Notes: a model not told the origin generated them from the letters alone. A stretch of DNA of 10,099 bases from Myxococcales bacterium (GCA_013002645.1 JABDJF010000260.1:1-10099); one strand, 5' to 3'. Positions 1 through 6,586 are shown, numbered from the stretch's first letter. Translations and numbers: made by a program.

Positions 1-44
1 CCCTCCGGAGGCATAGGTCACAGGTTCGAATCCTGTCGCGTCCG
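1..44 (+). tRNA. tRNA-Arg (anticodon CCG), 3' part only, cut by the window edge
   Basis: The 3' part of a tRNA. The anticodon loop is at 3-9 (CTCCGGA) with U33 at 4, anticodon CCG at 5-7 and a purine (G) at 8. The 3' anticodon strand (10-14) pairs with the CC at 1-2. A five-base variable loop AGGTC lies at 15-19. The T-arm is at 20-36 (ACAGG, loop TTCGAAT, CCTGT). The 3' acceptor strand CGCGTCC is at 37-43, with discriminator G at 44. The order and wording closely match bacterial tRNA-Arg(CCG), which reads CGG codons. The acceptor 5' strand and D-arm lie left of the window. CCA is not encoded after the discriminator (CTG follows), so it would be added after transcription. The 5' part is unseen, so I cannot exclude that this is itself a 3' remnant. 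Confidence 0.87.
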
Positions 45-86
45 CTGCGATCTCAACGAGTTAGCGGTTTGACGACGAGGCACCGA

Positions 87-109
87 CGCCGGGACTGGTC
101 CCAACGGCG
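87..109. repeat. Inverted repeat (hairpin) downstream of tRNA-Arg
   Basis: GGGAC (91-95) and GTCCC (98-102) pair around a two-base TG, and the outer CGCC (87-90) pairs with GGCG (106-109) across a small CAA/C interruption. This gives a stable stem about 45 bases after the tRNA. No T-run follows, so it is not a classical intrinsic terminator. It could be a processing or 3'-end structure, or have no function. Confidence 0.4.
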
Positions 110-210
110 GTCCCGAATCACTGGTAAAGTAGGGTTGGGATCCGGATGGAGTTCTGCCGCCGGGGGCAGTTGTCCATGTGGGATCTTCTCCTCGCTCAAC
201 GCTTCGCGTC

Positions 211-282
211 GAGCCTACAAGCACGTTCGGCTCCCGACTGGCCCACGCCAGATACGTCGGTTCAAATCCGGCCCCCGCAACC
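211..282 (+). pseudogene. Broken initiator tRNA (tRNA-fMet-like), 3' end intact
   Basis: Bases 255-282 agree, as far as I recall that sequence, with the last 28 bases of bacterial initiator tRNA-fMet through the CC of CCA. They contain T-stem GTCGG/CCGGC (256-260, 268-272), T-loop TTCAAAT (261-267), acceptor strand CCCCGCA (273-279) and A73 at 280. The A ending the acceptor strand is the base that forms the initiator-specific C1:A72 mismatch. Upstream the resemblance decays. GAGC (211-214) and GCAC (221-224) recall the D-stem. TCGGCTC then CCGA (227-237) recall the anticodon arm, but with the CAU anticodon missing. An extra small hairpin, TGGC-CCAC-GCCA (239-250), sits where the variable loop should be. 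No 5' acceptor strand able to pair is present, so this should not make a working tRNA. It could be a decayed duplicate or a displaced 3' end left by an element that integrated into a tRNA gene. Confidence 0.55.
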
Positions 283-319
283 GCAAAACCGGCTCGTCGG
301 TTTTGGCGGGCTTTTGTTT
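281..319 (+). terminator. Rho-independent terminator after the tRNA-like sequence
   Basis: CCGCAAAACCG (281-291) pairs with 298-309 (CGGTTTT then GGCGG), with one extra G in the 3' arm and a six-base GCTCGT loop. The stem is followed by CTTTTGTTTC. It starts directly at the end of the tRNA-like sequence, as terminators often do after real tRNA genes, and reads rightward. The T-tract is on the plus strand only, so it does not serve the minus-strand gene ending at 332. Confidence 0.7.
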
Positions 320-331
320 CCTTGGCGCGTC

Positions 332-781
332 TCAGAATGCGACACCACCGACGCGTAAGGCAGAGTACACCAGAGTGGCCGCACCCCAGTAGACGAAGAA
401 TCCCCAGTAGTAGGTGAAGTACCTGAGTGGTCCGCGGGAGGGATAGACGTACTCCTTCTCTGTGACCCACAGGATGATGTTGATGTAGAGCGAGATCGTC
501 CCTGCCGCTCCAAAGAGCACGTACCCCCAGGCCTCGCTGAGAAACACCCCGACAACGCCGGCCACGAACAGCGGGACAGCAACCAGCCAATCAGCCCAAG
601 CGGCGCCCAGAGCGAAGCGGAAATGCGTCTTGTCTCGCCAGTCTTCGTGCTTGCCGATCACCCACTCCTTCGACCGAGTGCTGTGCGGGCTCAGCAGAAG
701 GGTCATTTGCACAGCTGTCAGCGGCGCCAAGGTGATCACACCCCAGACGACGAGCACCCATGTGATAATCGTTGGTTCCAT
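332..781 (-). CDS. Four-helix integral membrane protein, unknown function
   Basis: A 149-residue protein I do not recognise. It has four hydrophobic segments, roughly residues 5-30, 62-82, 84-106 and 121-142. A polar loop (31-60) between the first two contains the charged stretch KEWVIGKHEDWRDKTHFR. It is rich in Trp and Tyr (for example YFTYYWGFFVYWG near 121-133) and has no signal peptide or known motif, so an inner-membrane location is inferred from hydrophobicity alone. The ATG at 781 is preceded by GGGAGG about nine bases upstream, which supports this start. It is divergent from the multihaem cytochrome and separated from it by about 300 bp. A functional link, such as a membrane partner or anchor, is possible but unproven. 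It has no gene neighbour on its own strand. Confidence 0.75.
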   Translation of the reverse strand: MEPTIITWVLVVWGVITLAPLTAVQMTLLLSPHSTRSKEWVIGKHEDWRDKTHFRFALGAAWADWLVAVPLFVAGVVGVFLSEAWGYVLFGAAGTISLYINIILWVTEKEYVYPSRGPLRYFTYYWGFFVYWGAATLVYSALRVGGVAF

Positions 782-1083
782 CGCGCGCCGCCTCCCAGTT
801 CCAGCCCGACCTGACCATCACGATCGCATCGAGCCGCCCTGTTCTAACAGAGCAGAAGCTTTCGCAGCCACCGACAAGCGCCGTCAGCAAGGTGTGAGAA
901 AGTCTCGCCAACAGAGACGCCCACGCACCCACTGCGCGATCGCGCCTCGAAACGCAGAAACTGCGCGCCTGGGTCACGAAAAGAAGAATGATTCCGGACC
1001 GGAACGCCATTTGCATGCGTTTTGACAAGGCAAAGACGCACGCTCTGCAGAGTGGTGCAAGTCAATCCGAGAGGAGGTCAGCC
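782..1083. other. Intergenic region between divergent genes
   Basis: About 300 bp between the membrane protein and the cytochrome, which should hold both promoters. I see an inverted repeat CTGTT-CT-AACAG (839-850) that could be an operator, and a TTGACA at 1022-1027 with no convincing -10 box at the right distance. No gene in it is convincing. An upstream in-frame ATG at 988 would extend the cytochrome but is disfavoured (see that entry). Confidence 0.4.
1071..1077 (+). promoter_or_regulatory. Ribosome-binding site deciding a GTG start
   Basis: GAGGAGG lies six bases before GTG at 1084-1086. It is the strongest Shine-Dalgarno match near the cytochrome gene and places the start directly before a signal peptide. 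The ATG at 988 has no comparable site and would bury the signal peptide 32 residues in. Confidence 0.8.
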
Positions 1084-3567
1084 GTGCATCGCTTGAGGTT
1101 TTTCCTAGGGATCGCCGCGGCGCTCCTAGTCACAGTGGCGATCGCCTACGCGGCCACGGAAGTGCCAGCGGTCGTGCAGATGCCAGGCACGCAGCCGGGC
1201 GAGGTGTCGACCCTCGAATCGCCAACGAAGTGCGACAACTGCCATGGGGGTTACGATGCGGCCGTCGAGCCGGCCCACAACTGGCGGGGCAGCATGATGG
1301 CGCACGCCACGCGCGACCCGATCTTTTGGGCCACCGTGGCCATCGCCGAGCAGGACTTCGACGGCAGCGGCGATCTGTGTATCCGGTGTCACTCGGCCGA
1401 TGGCTGGCTGAGCGGCCGGTCGACGCCGACGGACGGCTCCGGTCTGAGCGAGAACGACGCCTCTGGGGTCTCGTGTGATCTGTGCCACACGCTGACCGAT
1501 CCGGACGGCTTGGAGCACGTGGGCGAGCAGTTTCCGCCCTTCATCGCCGATTCGACCGAGCCCCACTACGGCGGCGGTCAATACGCCGTCTGGGGCGGCT
1601 CAGAGAAGCTCGGCCCATACGACGACGCGGCGGCGCGACATCAAGACATGAAGTCGCAGTTCCACCGCTCCTCCGATCTTTGTGGAACCTGCCACGACGT
1701 GTCCAACCCCGTCGTCGGCGACCTGGCGCATAACAACGGCGCCCAGGTTCCCCTTGCGTCGGGCGACTTCAGCGGCGTGCTGGGGGCTCCGGTCGGCGAG
1801 CAAGCTGCCTTCAAAAACCCGCCCTATGCCTACGGGATCGTAGAGCGCACCTATAGCGAGCATGTCGCGAGCTGGTTCTACGAACGGCCGCTGAATGAGC
1901 TCGGCGACCTTCCGCCCGAGCTCCAAGCCGGGGCCATCTTGGAGGCTTCGCAGGTTGGCGACTACGCGGACGGCACGGTCCGCACCTTCAGCTGCCAGAC
2001 TTGCCACATGCCACCCGTCACAGGTCCGGGCTGCAACAAGAAAGGGGTCCCGGTCCGCGCGGACCTTCCTCTGCACGACCTCACCGGCGGCAACTACTGG
2101 ATGCCCGACGCCATCCAGTACTTGGATAGCCTCGGTCGGCTCGTCATCGGTGGCGGCCTGACCTCCGATGAGACGGCCGCCATGAACGATGGCGCGATTC
2201 GCGCGCGGCAGAACCTCCACAAGGCGGCCTCGCTGACGGTTGAAGGCGACAGCGTGCGCGTCGTCAACTTGACCGCGCACAAGCTCATCAGCGGATACCC
2301 CGAAGGGCGGCGCATGTGGCTCAACGTGCGGTGGTACGACCACGTCGGCACGCTGCTCGCGGAGGACGGCGCCTACGGCGACGTCGACGTCTGGCTCGAA
2401 GGCACTCCGATAGCCGTGCGAACGCTGCTCGATCCCGCTTCGACGCGCGTCTATGAAGCCCACGGCGCGGTCAGTCAGGAGTGGGCGAACCAGCTGCTCG
2501 ACCTCGGCTACGACCCGAGCATGCCGGTCGCCTTCGACACGGCCACGGGTGCCATCGCCGCCGACCTTGGCGACGTGGCGGCCCAAGCTCCAGGCACGAG
2601 CCACGAGTCCTTTCACTTCGTGCTCAACAACGTCGTCAAGTCCGACAATCGAATCCCACCCTACGGCTTGAGCTTCGACACGGCTCAGACGCGGAACGCT
2701 CTGCCGGTGCCCGCGGATCAGTACGGGAGCCCCGGTCCTGGAGGTACCTACGACTACTTCGACGTCGTCGCCCTGAATCCCCCGGTGGAGGCCACCTACG
2801 CAGAGATCGACCTGCTGTACCAGCCCACCAGCTGGGAGTACATCCAGTTCCTCTATCTGGCGAACGATGGCAGCATTCCATTCCTGGCGTCCACTGGCGC
2901 AGATCTACTCGACGCCTGGCAGGCCACCGGCATGGCCGAGCCCGAAGTGATGGCTTCGGCCACGTGGGGTAGCCCTTCGAACGCGGAATGCTCGGTCCCC
3001 GAGGACTGCCCGGCGACTGGCAACGAGTGTATCGACCCGCTGTGTGACGGTGGAGTCTGCGGGACCTCGAACAACACCAACGCGTGCGACGGCGGGAACG
3101 GAACCTGCGACGGGCAGGGCAATTGCGTGCCGAACGCGGAATGCTCGGTCCCCGAGGACTGCCCGGCGACTGGCAACGAGTGTATCGACCCGCTGTGTGA
3201 CGGTGGAGTCTGCGGGACCTCGAACAACACCAACGCGTGCGACGGTGGGAACGGAACCTGCGACGGGCAGGGGAATTGCGTGCCGAACGGGGGCTGCACC
3301 CCGACGGAGCCCAGCGAGGTTTCGTGTGACGACGGCGTCGACAACGACTGCGACGAGCTGGTCGACTGCGACGACGCCGACTGCAGCACGGCACCTGTCT
3401 GTCTGTGCGATGGGGACGGCGTATGCGACGCAGGCGAGGACTGCGAGAACTGCGCCAGCGACTGCGACGGCGTCACGTCCGGCCGCAAGAGCAACCGCTA
3501 CTGCTGCGGCAACGGCGTGCCCGAGTCACCCGAGGGCGACGGCACGGTCTGCGACGGCAATCACTGA
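1084..3567 (+). CDS. Secreted five-haem c-type cytochrome with cysteine-rich repeat tail
   Basis: An 827-residue protein counted from the GTG. It has a Sec signal peptide (HRLRFF, then a hydrophobic core ending ..AIAYA at about residue 23), so it is exported. Five CxxCH haem-c sites follow at residues 50 (CDNCH), 99 (CIRCH), 131 (CDLCH), 200 (CGTCH) and 304 (CQTCH). This makes it a periplasmic or surface multihaem cytochrome, probably in electron transfer; the redox partner is unknown. Residues about 310-630 form a haem-free region with many aromatic and Asp residues. The tail (633-827) has two nearly identical 51-residue Cys-rich repeats (633-683, 684-734). It then has a DGVDNDCD..VDCDDADC segment and a GDGVCDAGEDCENC segment, resembling Ca-binding or disulphide-rich modules of secreted myxobacterial-type proteins. 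No C-terminal membrane anchor is seen. A terminator lies about 200 bp downstream. No catalytic family is assigned: nitrite reductase or octahaem types do not fit, because there are only five haems. Confidence 0.88.
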   Translation: MHRLRFFLGIAAALLVTVAIAYAATEVPAVVQMPGTQPGEVSTLESPTKCDNCHGGYDAAVEPAHNWRGSMMAHATRDPIFWATVAIAEQDFDGSGDLCIRCHSADGWLSGRSTPTDGSGLSENDASGVSCDLCHTLTDPDGLEHVGEQFPPFIADSTEPHYGGGQYAVWGGSEKLGPYDDAAARHQDMKSQFHRSSDLCGTCHDVSNPVVGDLAHNNGAQVPLASGDFSGVLGAPVGEQAAFKNPPYAYGIVERTYSEHVASWFYERPLNELGDLPPELQAGAILEASQVGDYADGTVRTFSCQTCHMPPVTGPGCNKKGVPVRADLPLHDLTGGNYWMPDAIQYLDSLGRLVIGGGLTSDETAAMNDGAIRARQNLHKAASLTVEGDSVRVVNLTAHKLISGYPEGRRMWLNVRWYDHVGTLLAEDGAYGDVDVWLEGTPIAVRTLLDPASTRVYEAHGAVSQEWANQLLDLGYDPSMPVAFDTATGAIAADLGDVAAQAPGTSHESFHFVLNNVVKSDNRIPPYGLSFDTAQTRNALPVPADQYGSPGPGGTYDYFDVVALNPPVEATYAEIDLLYQPTSWEYIQFLYLANDGSIPFLASTGADLLDAWQATGMAEPEVMASATWGSPSNAECSVPEDCPATGNECIDPLCDGGVCGTSNNTNACDGGNGTCDGQGNCVPNAECSVPEDCPATGNECIDPLCDGGVCGTSNNTNACDGGNGTCDGQGNCVPNGGCTPTEPSEVSCDDGVDNDCDELVDCDDADCSTAPVCLCDGDGVCDAGEDCENCASDCDGVTSGRKSNRYCCGNGVPESPEGDGTVCDGNH
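2978..3283 (+). repeat. Tandem duplication, 2 x 153 bp, in the cytochrome tail
   Basis: Two head-to-tail copies (2978-3130 and 3131-3283) each encode the same 51 residues (NAECSVPEDC... to ...GNCVP). By eye they differ at only two bases, both silent third positions in Gly codons (GGC/GGT and GGC/GGG). A third unit begins similarly (CGAACG at 3284) and then diverges. The near identity points to recent duplication or continuing gene conversion. Confidence 0.93.
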
Positions 3568-3765
3568 GACGATCGGGCTGTGGGTGGTTCCGGCGCGTGG
3601 CCAATAATGAGGGTGAAGCCCATCCGCGGCTTTGGCTTCGAGGCGCGCGAGCACCGGTGCCCTGGTAGGGGCCGGCCGGCTGCGTAGCAATCACCACCTC
3701 CATCGGCACCCCAAACTCCGCCGGACAACGCTGTGCGTATCCGGCCCGCGCAACTAACGACGTCG
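3568..3765. other. Non-coding stretch with inverted repeats and a tRNA-like 3' end
   Basis: No gene is convincing here. Structures seen are GAAGCC/GGCTTC (3615-3620, 3634-3639), the perfect palindrome GCCGGCCGGC (3671-3680), and a hairpin GCCGGA...TCCGGC (3720-3745) with an inner CGC-TGT-GCG stem. Bases 3738-3756 align with the end of initiator tRNA at about 16 of 19 positions, but the T-loop and T-stem are not valid, so this is not a working tRNA. The stretch leads straight into a strong terminator, consistent with a 3' UTR or a small structured transcript. Confidence 0.35.
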
Positions 3766-3801
3766 GGCACTTAGCGAACGGGCTAAGTGCCTTTCTTCTT
3801 G
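3766..3801 (+). terminator. Strong Rho-independent terminator
   Basis: GGCACTTAGC (3766-3775) pairs perfectly with GCTAAGTGCC (3782-3791) around loop GAACGG and is followed by TTTCTTCTT. The T-rich side is on the plus strand, so it ends rightward transcription from the cytochrome gene or from an RNA lying between 3568 and 3765. It would also shield the convergent minus-strand gene that ends at 3836. Confidence 0.85.
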
Positions 3802-3835
3802 CTCTTTGAACCGCCGCCCAAGCGAAAGGTGCCAA

Positions 3836-4468
3836 TCATCGCAGCCCCGCGGCGAGCTCGGTCAGATAGCGCTGCCTCAATGGATCTCGTTTGCGCAACA
3901 TCGCGACCGTGTTCAGGAGAAATCGAACACGGTCGGTCACGGTCACTGCGTCACTGGTCGCAATCAATCGCGCAATGCGATCGCGTGGGACCAGCTCTCC
4001 GCTTTCGCAGTAGTGCCGGAGCATCGCCGCGAGGACTTGAAGCATCAGCTCGATCTTTGCTTCCCCGCGCTTGCGAATGACCTTGCGTCCCAGCGGACCA
4101 CTTGCCGAGTATCGAAAATCGAGCTGGGCCAGGGTTCCGCCGGATCCATCATCCGAGAATTCGATCCTATACAGGTTGTCCGAAGCCACGTTCTTGATCG
4201 CGTAGTGGACGCGATGTCGATCGGGGTCGTGAAGCACGGCGGTCCACGTGGTTTTCGCCCAGGCCTTGCCCGCGAGAAAGGGCGCCGACGAGTATTCGTC
4301 GAACACCGTGCCTTGCTCCACCCGTTCGTTGGGACAATGCACCAAATCGCATTTCCACCCGGGAATCCATTTGTACTCCTCGACTGGACAAGCCAGGGGG
4401 AACACCGAATCCAAGGGTGCACCAATTCGCGTTTCGTAGTGGACCTGCACGGACTCGGAGGCAGCCAT
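3836..4468 (-). CDS. SRPBCC-fold (START/Bet v1-like) protein
   Basis: A 210-residue protein starting MAASESVQVHYET. The N-terminal half has the look of the SRPBCC superfamily: a first strand, then a DSVFPLACPVEEYKWIPGW segment (20-38) and a later VFDEY segment. Related bacterial members carry a very similar CPVREYEWIPGW stretch. SRPBCC proteins form a cavity that binds hydrophobic ligands, and the ligand here cannot be predicted. The C-terminal part (about 120-210) is helical and charged with no known motif. No signal peptide, so it is probably cytoplasmic. An alternative in-frame ATG at 4552 would add 28 residues but overlaps the upstream gene's end and adds non-family sequence. The chosen ATG has only a weak AGGTG upstream. 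It lies 80 bp after the exported protein gene on the same strand, so they may be co-transcribed. Confidence 0.72.
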   Translation of the reverse strand: MAASESVQVHYETRIGAPLDSVFPLACPVEEYKWIPGWKCDLVHCPNERVEQGTVFDEYSSAPFLAGKAWAKTTWTAVLHDPDRHRVHYAIKNVASDNLYRIEFSDDGSGGTLAQLDFRYSASGPLGRKVIRKRGEAKIELMLQVLAAMLRHYCESGELVPRDRIARLIATSDAVTVTDRVRFLLNTVAMLRKRDPLRQRYLTELAAGLR

Positions 4469-4548
4469 TGCACACACCTGCACGCATCGTACCAGGAGTC
4501 TGCTTGGTTGTTGGCGTGAAGACCAAATCGCAGGGACCCAGGCTAGAG

Positions 4549-5202
4549 TCATCGTCGTTGGACGGCAGCGACCTGACGTGCCTTGCTCGGTCTCGAGTTC
4601 CTCGAAACGCCCACCCGAACTCGGGGCGCGCTCGGACGAGATTGCGGTCTAGCCACGCCGGCGTGCCGAGCTTGCGGGACGCCTTGCTTGTAGTGCCCGG
4701 GGGGATGATGGCTGCGGTAATTGGGACGTTGGTACCCTCGGTAGTAGACGTAGCCGGGCCGCGGTCGGTAGTGATGATAGGCCGGACGCCGAACCTTGGC
4801 GTGGTACGGGCGAAAATAGCCGGGGGTGTGGTAGTGGTATCCTGCGTGGACGTGCCAGCGAGGCGGCACGAATCGATAGCCGTCACGCGGTGCAATCCAG
4901 TGAGCGCGCACCCAAACGAAGCGCACGCCGGTGTATCGCCAATACCCTTCGACCCAAATCGCGCCCACGCACGGCCGCTCGGGGCGCACGACGACGCGTC
5001 GTGGAGGAGGCGGCGGCGCGTGAACGACTACGACTCGCGGAGCCGGCTCCTCGATGAGGGTTGTGCCACTTCGCTCCACCACAATGTAGTCATCTCGATG
5101 GCCTACGCCGTACTCCATTTCATAGAGTTCGGCGTCAGCGGGGGTGCAAATGCCTAGCACGACTGCGCCAAGAACGAACACATGAATGATGGCGAGTTTC
5201 AT
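4549..5202 (-). CDS. Small exported His/Tyr/Pro-rich envelope protein (YXWXGXW-repeat-like)
   Basis: A 217-residue protein. The signal peptide is MKLAIIHVFVLGAVVLGICTPADA with cleavage likely after ADA, so it is exported. A Val/Pro-rich linker (VVVVHAPPPPPRRVVV) leads to aromatic repeats, WVEGYWRYTGVRFVWVRAHW and then YRFVPPRWHVHAGYHYHTPGYF, resembling the YXWXGXW/WXXGXW repeat proteins of proteobacterial envelopes. The C-terminal third is basic and low in complexity (His, Arg, Tyr, Pro). Function is not known for this family; a structural or metal-binding role is only a guess from the His content. The ATG at 5202 has GAGGG seven bases upstream. A longer reading from 5331 would hide the signal peptide internally and is rejected. 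It may be the first gene of a two-gene unit with the SRPBCC gene. Confidence 0.78.
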   Translation of the reverse strand: MKLAIIHVFVLGAVVLGICTPADAELYEMEYGVGHRDDYIVVERSGTTLIEEPAPRVVVVHAPPPPPRRVVVRPERPCVGAIWVEGYWRYTGVRFVWVRAHWIAPRDGYRFVPPRWHVHAGYHYHTPGYFRPYHAKVRRPAYHHYRPRPGYVYYRGYQRPNYRSHHPPGHYKQGVPQARHAGVARPQSRPSAPRVRVGVSRNSRPSKARQVAAVQRR

Positions 5203-5792
5203 AGCAGTTCCCTCGTTTCCTACTCGCCCTGCCCGGAGGCATGGCGGCATTTCTTCACGGACGCACCGGCGCGACGTGTTCTTCCGTGAGACAGGCCACA
5301 ATCCCCGAAAACACGCCGAAATTCCGAGCAACTCGAAGTCGCCAGATCAACGTGTCTGGCACAGTTTCGAATGCGCAGTTGTTGCGCCGCGGTCATCCAG
5401 AAGGTGTCTCGAAAGCGTTGGGGTTTTCACCTGTCATTCCTCAGAATGTCATCCGTCGCGAGATCACAGCCGGCGTGATCGCGAAGGCGGCCAAGCGGAC
5501 GGAGCGCGACCCCTCACGTGCGTTGGTGACGGCAAGAACGCGCAAGCCAAAGACGGCATTTGCCTGAGCTCCGCACAGTGCCCGCAGCGACGCTCATGCC
5601 CGACGCCGTGTGGGACCAAAACTCTCGCTCAGGCTGCGCGTCGGGTGTAGCGATGCTGCAGCCGGCCGAACATCGGGATGGCAACTATCTCACCTGCACG
5701 GGAAGTCCTCGGGACTTGCTGTTGAAAGAAGTAGTTGGTCTCGGCGGTGACGTAGTGATGAGCCTGGTTCCCGTGTGGAAGATGTGGCTTCA
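5203..5792. other. 590-bp stretch without a convincing gene; several inverted repeats
   Basis: Plus-strand open frames exist (5241-5567, 5560-5796), but they show no recognisable protein features, and 5241 has no properly spaced ribosome-binding site. Inverted repeats are GCCAGA/TCTGGC (5341-5346, 5355-5360), GCGCA/TGCGC (5373-5377, 5383-5387), GATCAC/GTGATC extended by CGC/GCG (5457-5483), and AAGTCC/GGACTT (5703-5708, 5712-5717). These may be operators for the exported-protein gene starting at 5202, parts of a structured RNA, or chance. Promoters for the 5202 gene must lie here. Confidence 0.5.
5457..5483. repeat. Interrupted palindrome, possible operator or hairpin
   Basis: GATCAC (5462-5467) and GTGATC (5475-5480) flank AGCCGGC, and CGC (5457-5459) pairs with GCG (5481-5483) if GA is bulged. 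Its size and symmetry suit a dimeric regulator's site. It is about 255 bp upstream of the minus-strand gene starting at 5202. Confidence 0.4.
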
Positions 5793-6434
5793 CTAGGCGC
5801 TTGCTGACTGTCCCCACTTCTTCTCTACGAAGCCCGCCGCGGCGGCGAACAAGATGTACGACGACAGAGCCATCATCGCGAGTTGGGACGACTCTTCGGG
5901 GGGAGGCATCACGAAGTTAGTCATCTGAATTGCCAGCAGGACGATCGCAAAGATCCAAATCGCAAGCTTGCTGCGCGCATGCTTCGCGTAGATGGCGGCA
6001 CCGATGAACAAGACAGCGGTCTCGAGCACGAAGGCGATGACCGGACGATCCCACAGACCGAAACCGACTTTGTGCACGTCCCCCCAAAGCGGGAGGTCTG
6101 TGACGTGCACCAGCAGGTCGAGGACCCAATGAGAGAGCACGCACACGCCGACGACGACTCCGCCACGCCGGCTCCAGACGAGGCTCGCCAACCAACCGAG
6201 AACCAGCACCCACACCACGGAGGCCGCCAAGCTGTGCGTGTACGGCATGTAGTAGAGATCGAGCGGGCTCGACGCTGTGAAACCCGGCGTGATCCTGACT
6301 TTCTCGACCCCGGTGATCACCAAGACCGACCAAACGATGTCCACGAACTGCGCGGCCAAGAACAAGACCCATAGGGGAACGCCGCCCGAAGCGTAACGAA
6401 GCCCGAAACTCGGCCCGTAGTGTCCAAGAAACAC
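5793..6434 (-). CDS. YdjM/DUF457-like multi-pass membrane protein (putative metal-dependent hydrolase)
   Basis: A 213-residue integral membrane protein. It opens with FLGHYGPSFGLRYASGGVPL and has hydrophobic segments at about 20-42, 68-86, 92-110, 133-150, 157-175 and 185-202. Conserved-looking polar residues sit at helix edges: His5, Asp32, His67 (YMPYTHSLAAS), His102 and Asp106 (SHWVLDLLVH). This pattern is that of the YdjM/DUF457 family, described as inner-membrane putative metal-dependent hydrolases. No substrate is established for the family, so none is proposed. The start is GTG at 6434, where the family-typical FLGHY sequence begins. Only a weak AAGG lies upstream. It follows the acetyltransferase gene on the same strand after a 152-bp gap, so co-transcription is possible but not evident. 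Nothing is seen in that gap (6435-6586). Confidence 0.82.
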   Translation of the reverse strand: MFLGHYGPSFGLRYASGGVPLWVLFLAAQFVDIVWSVLVITGVEKVRITPGFTASSPLDLYYMPYTHSLAASVVWVLVLGWLASLVWSRRGGVVVGVCVLSHWVLDLLVHVTDLPLWGDVHKVGFGLWDRPVIAFVLETAVLFIGAAIYAKHARSKLAIWIFAIVLLAIQMTNFVMPPPEESSQLAMMALSSYILFAAAAGFVEKKWGQSASA

Positions 6435-6586
6435 TGGGCGACCTTATCACGATCGACGTGCTAAGAATCCGGCGTGGCTGAAGATGGCAAATCTGGGGAG
6501 CCAGGCATCGTGGTCAAATGATGACGGATCCCGCCGCCGACGTTCGCGAGGGTGTCACTGCGGTGCGGTCGCGTAAGCGCACGGGG

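Noticed and set aside
18..590. Minus-strand 190-residue open frame over the tRNA region
   Set aside because: It reads the antisense of the tRNA T-arms (GFEPTYLA and RQDSNL strings), a well-known false-protein signature, and it overlaps the membrane protein in another frame.
1022..1050. TTGACA as a cytochrome promoter -35
   Set aside because: The expected -10 position reads CTGCAG with no TATAAT-like hexamer.
988..1083. N-terminal extension of the cytochrome from ATG 988
   Set aside because: There is no ribosome-binding site, and it would put 32 residues before a clear signal peptide, whereas GTG 1084 has GAGGAGG six bases upstream.
2636..3494. Long minus-strand frames antisense to the Cys-rich tail
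   Set aside because: They are Arg/Ser/Pro-rich repeats produced by the complement of the duplicated Cys-rich codons, with no start signal or domain.
3648..3668. GAGCACC...CCCTGGTAG as the D-arm of a second initiator tRNA
   Set aside because: It has similar words, but spacing to the 3' end is about 105 bases instead of about 67, and the stems do not pair as a cloverleaf. It is only mentioned as weak context.
4417..5157. Plus-strand 246-residue open frame
   Set aside because: It is antisense to the exported aromatic-repeat protein, whose signal peptide, ribosome-binding site and repeats are clear.
5241..5796. Plus-strand frames in the 5203-5792 gap
   Set aside because: There is no recognisable domain, no good Shine-Dalgarno spacing, and the composition is typical of random GC-rich frames. 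They were left out but noted in the gap entry.
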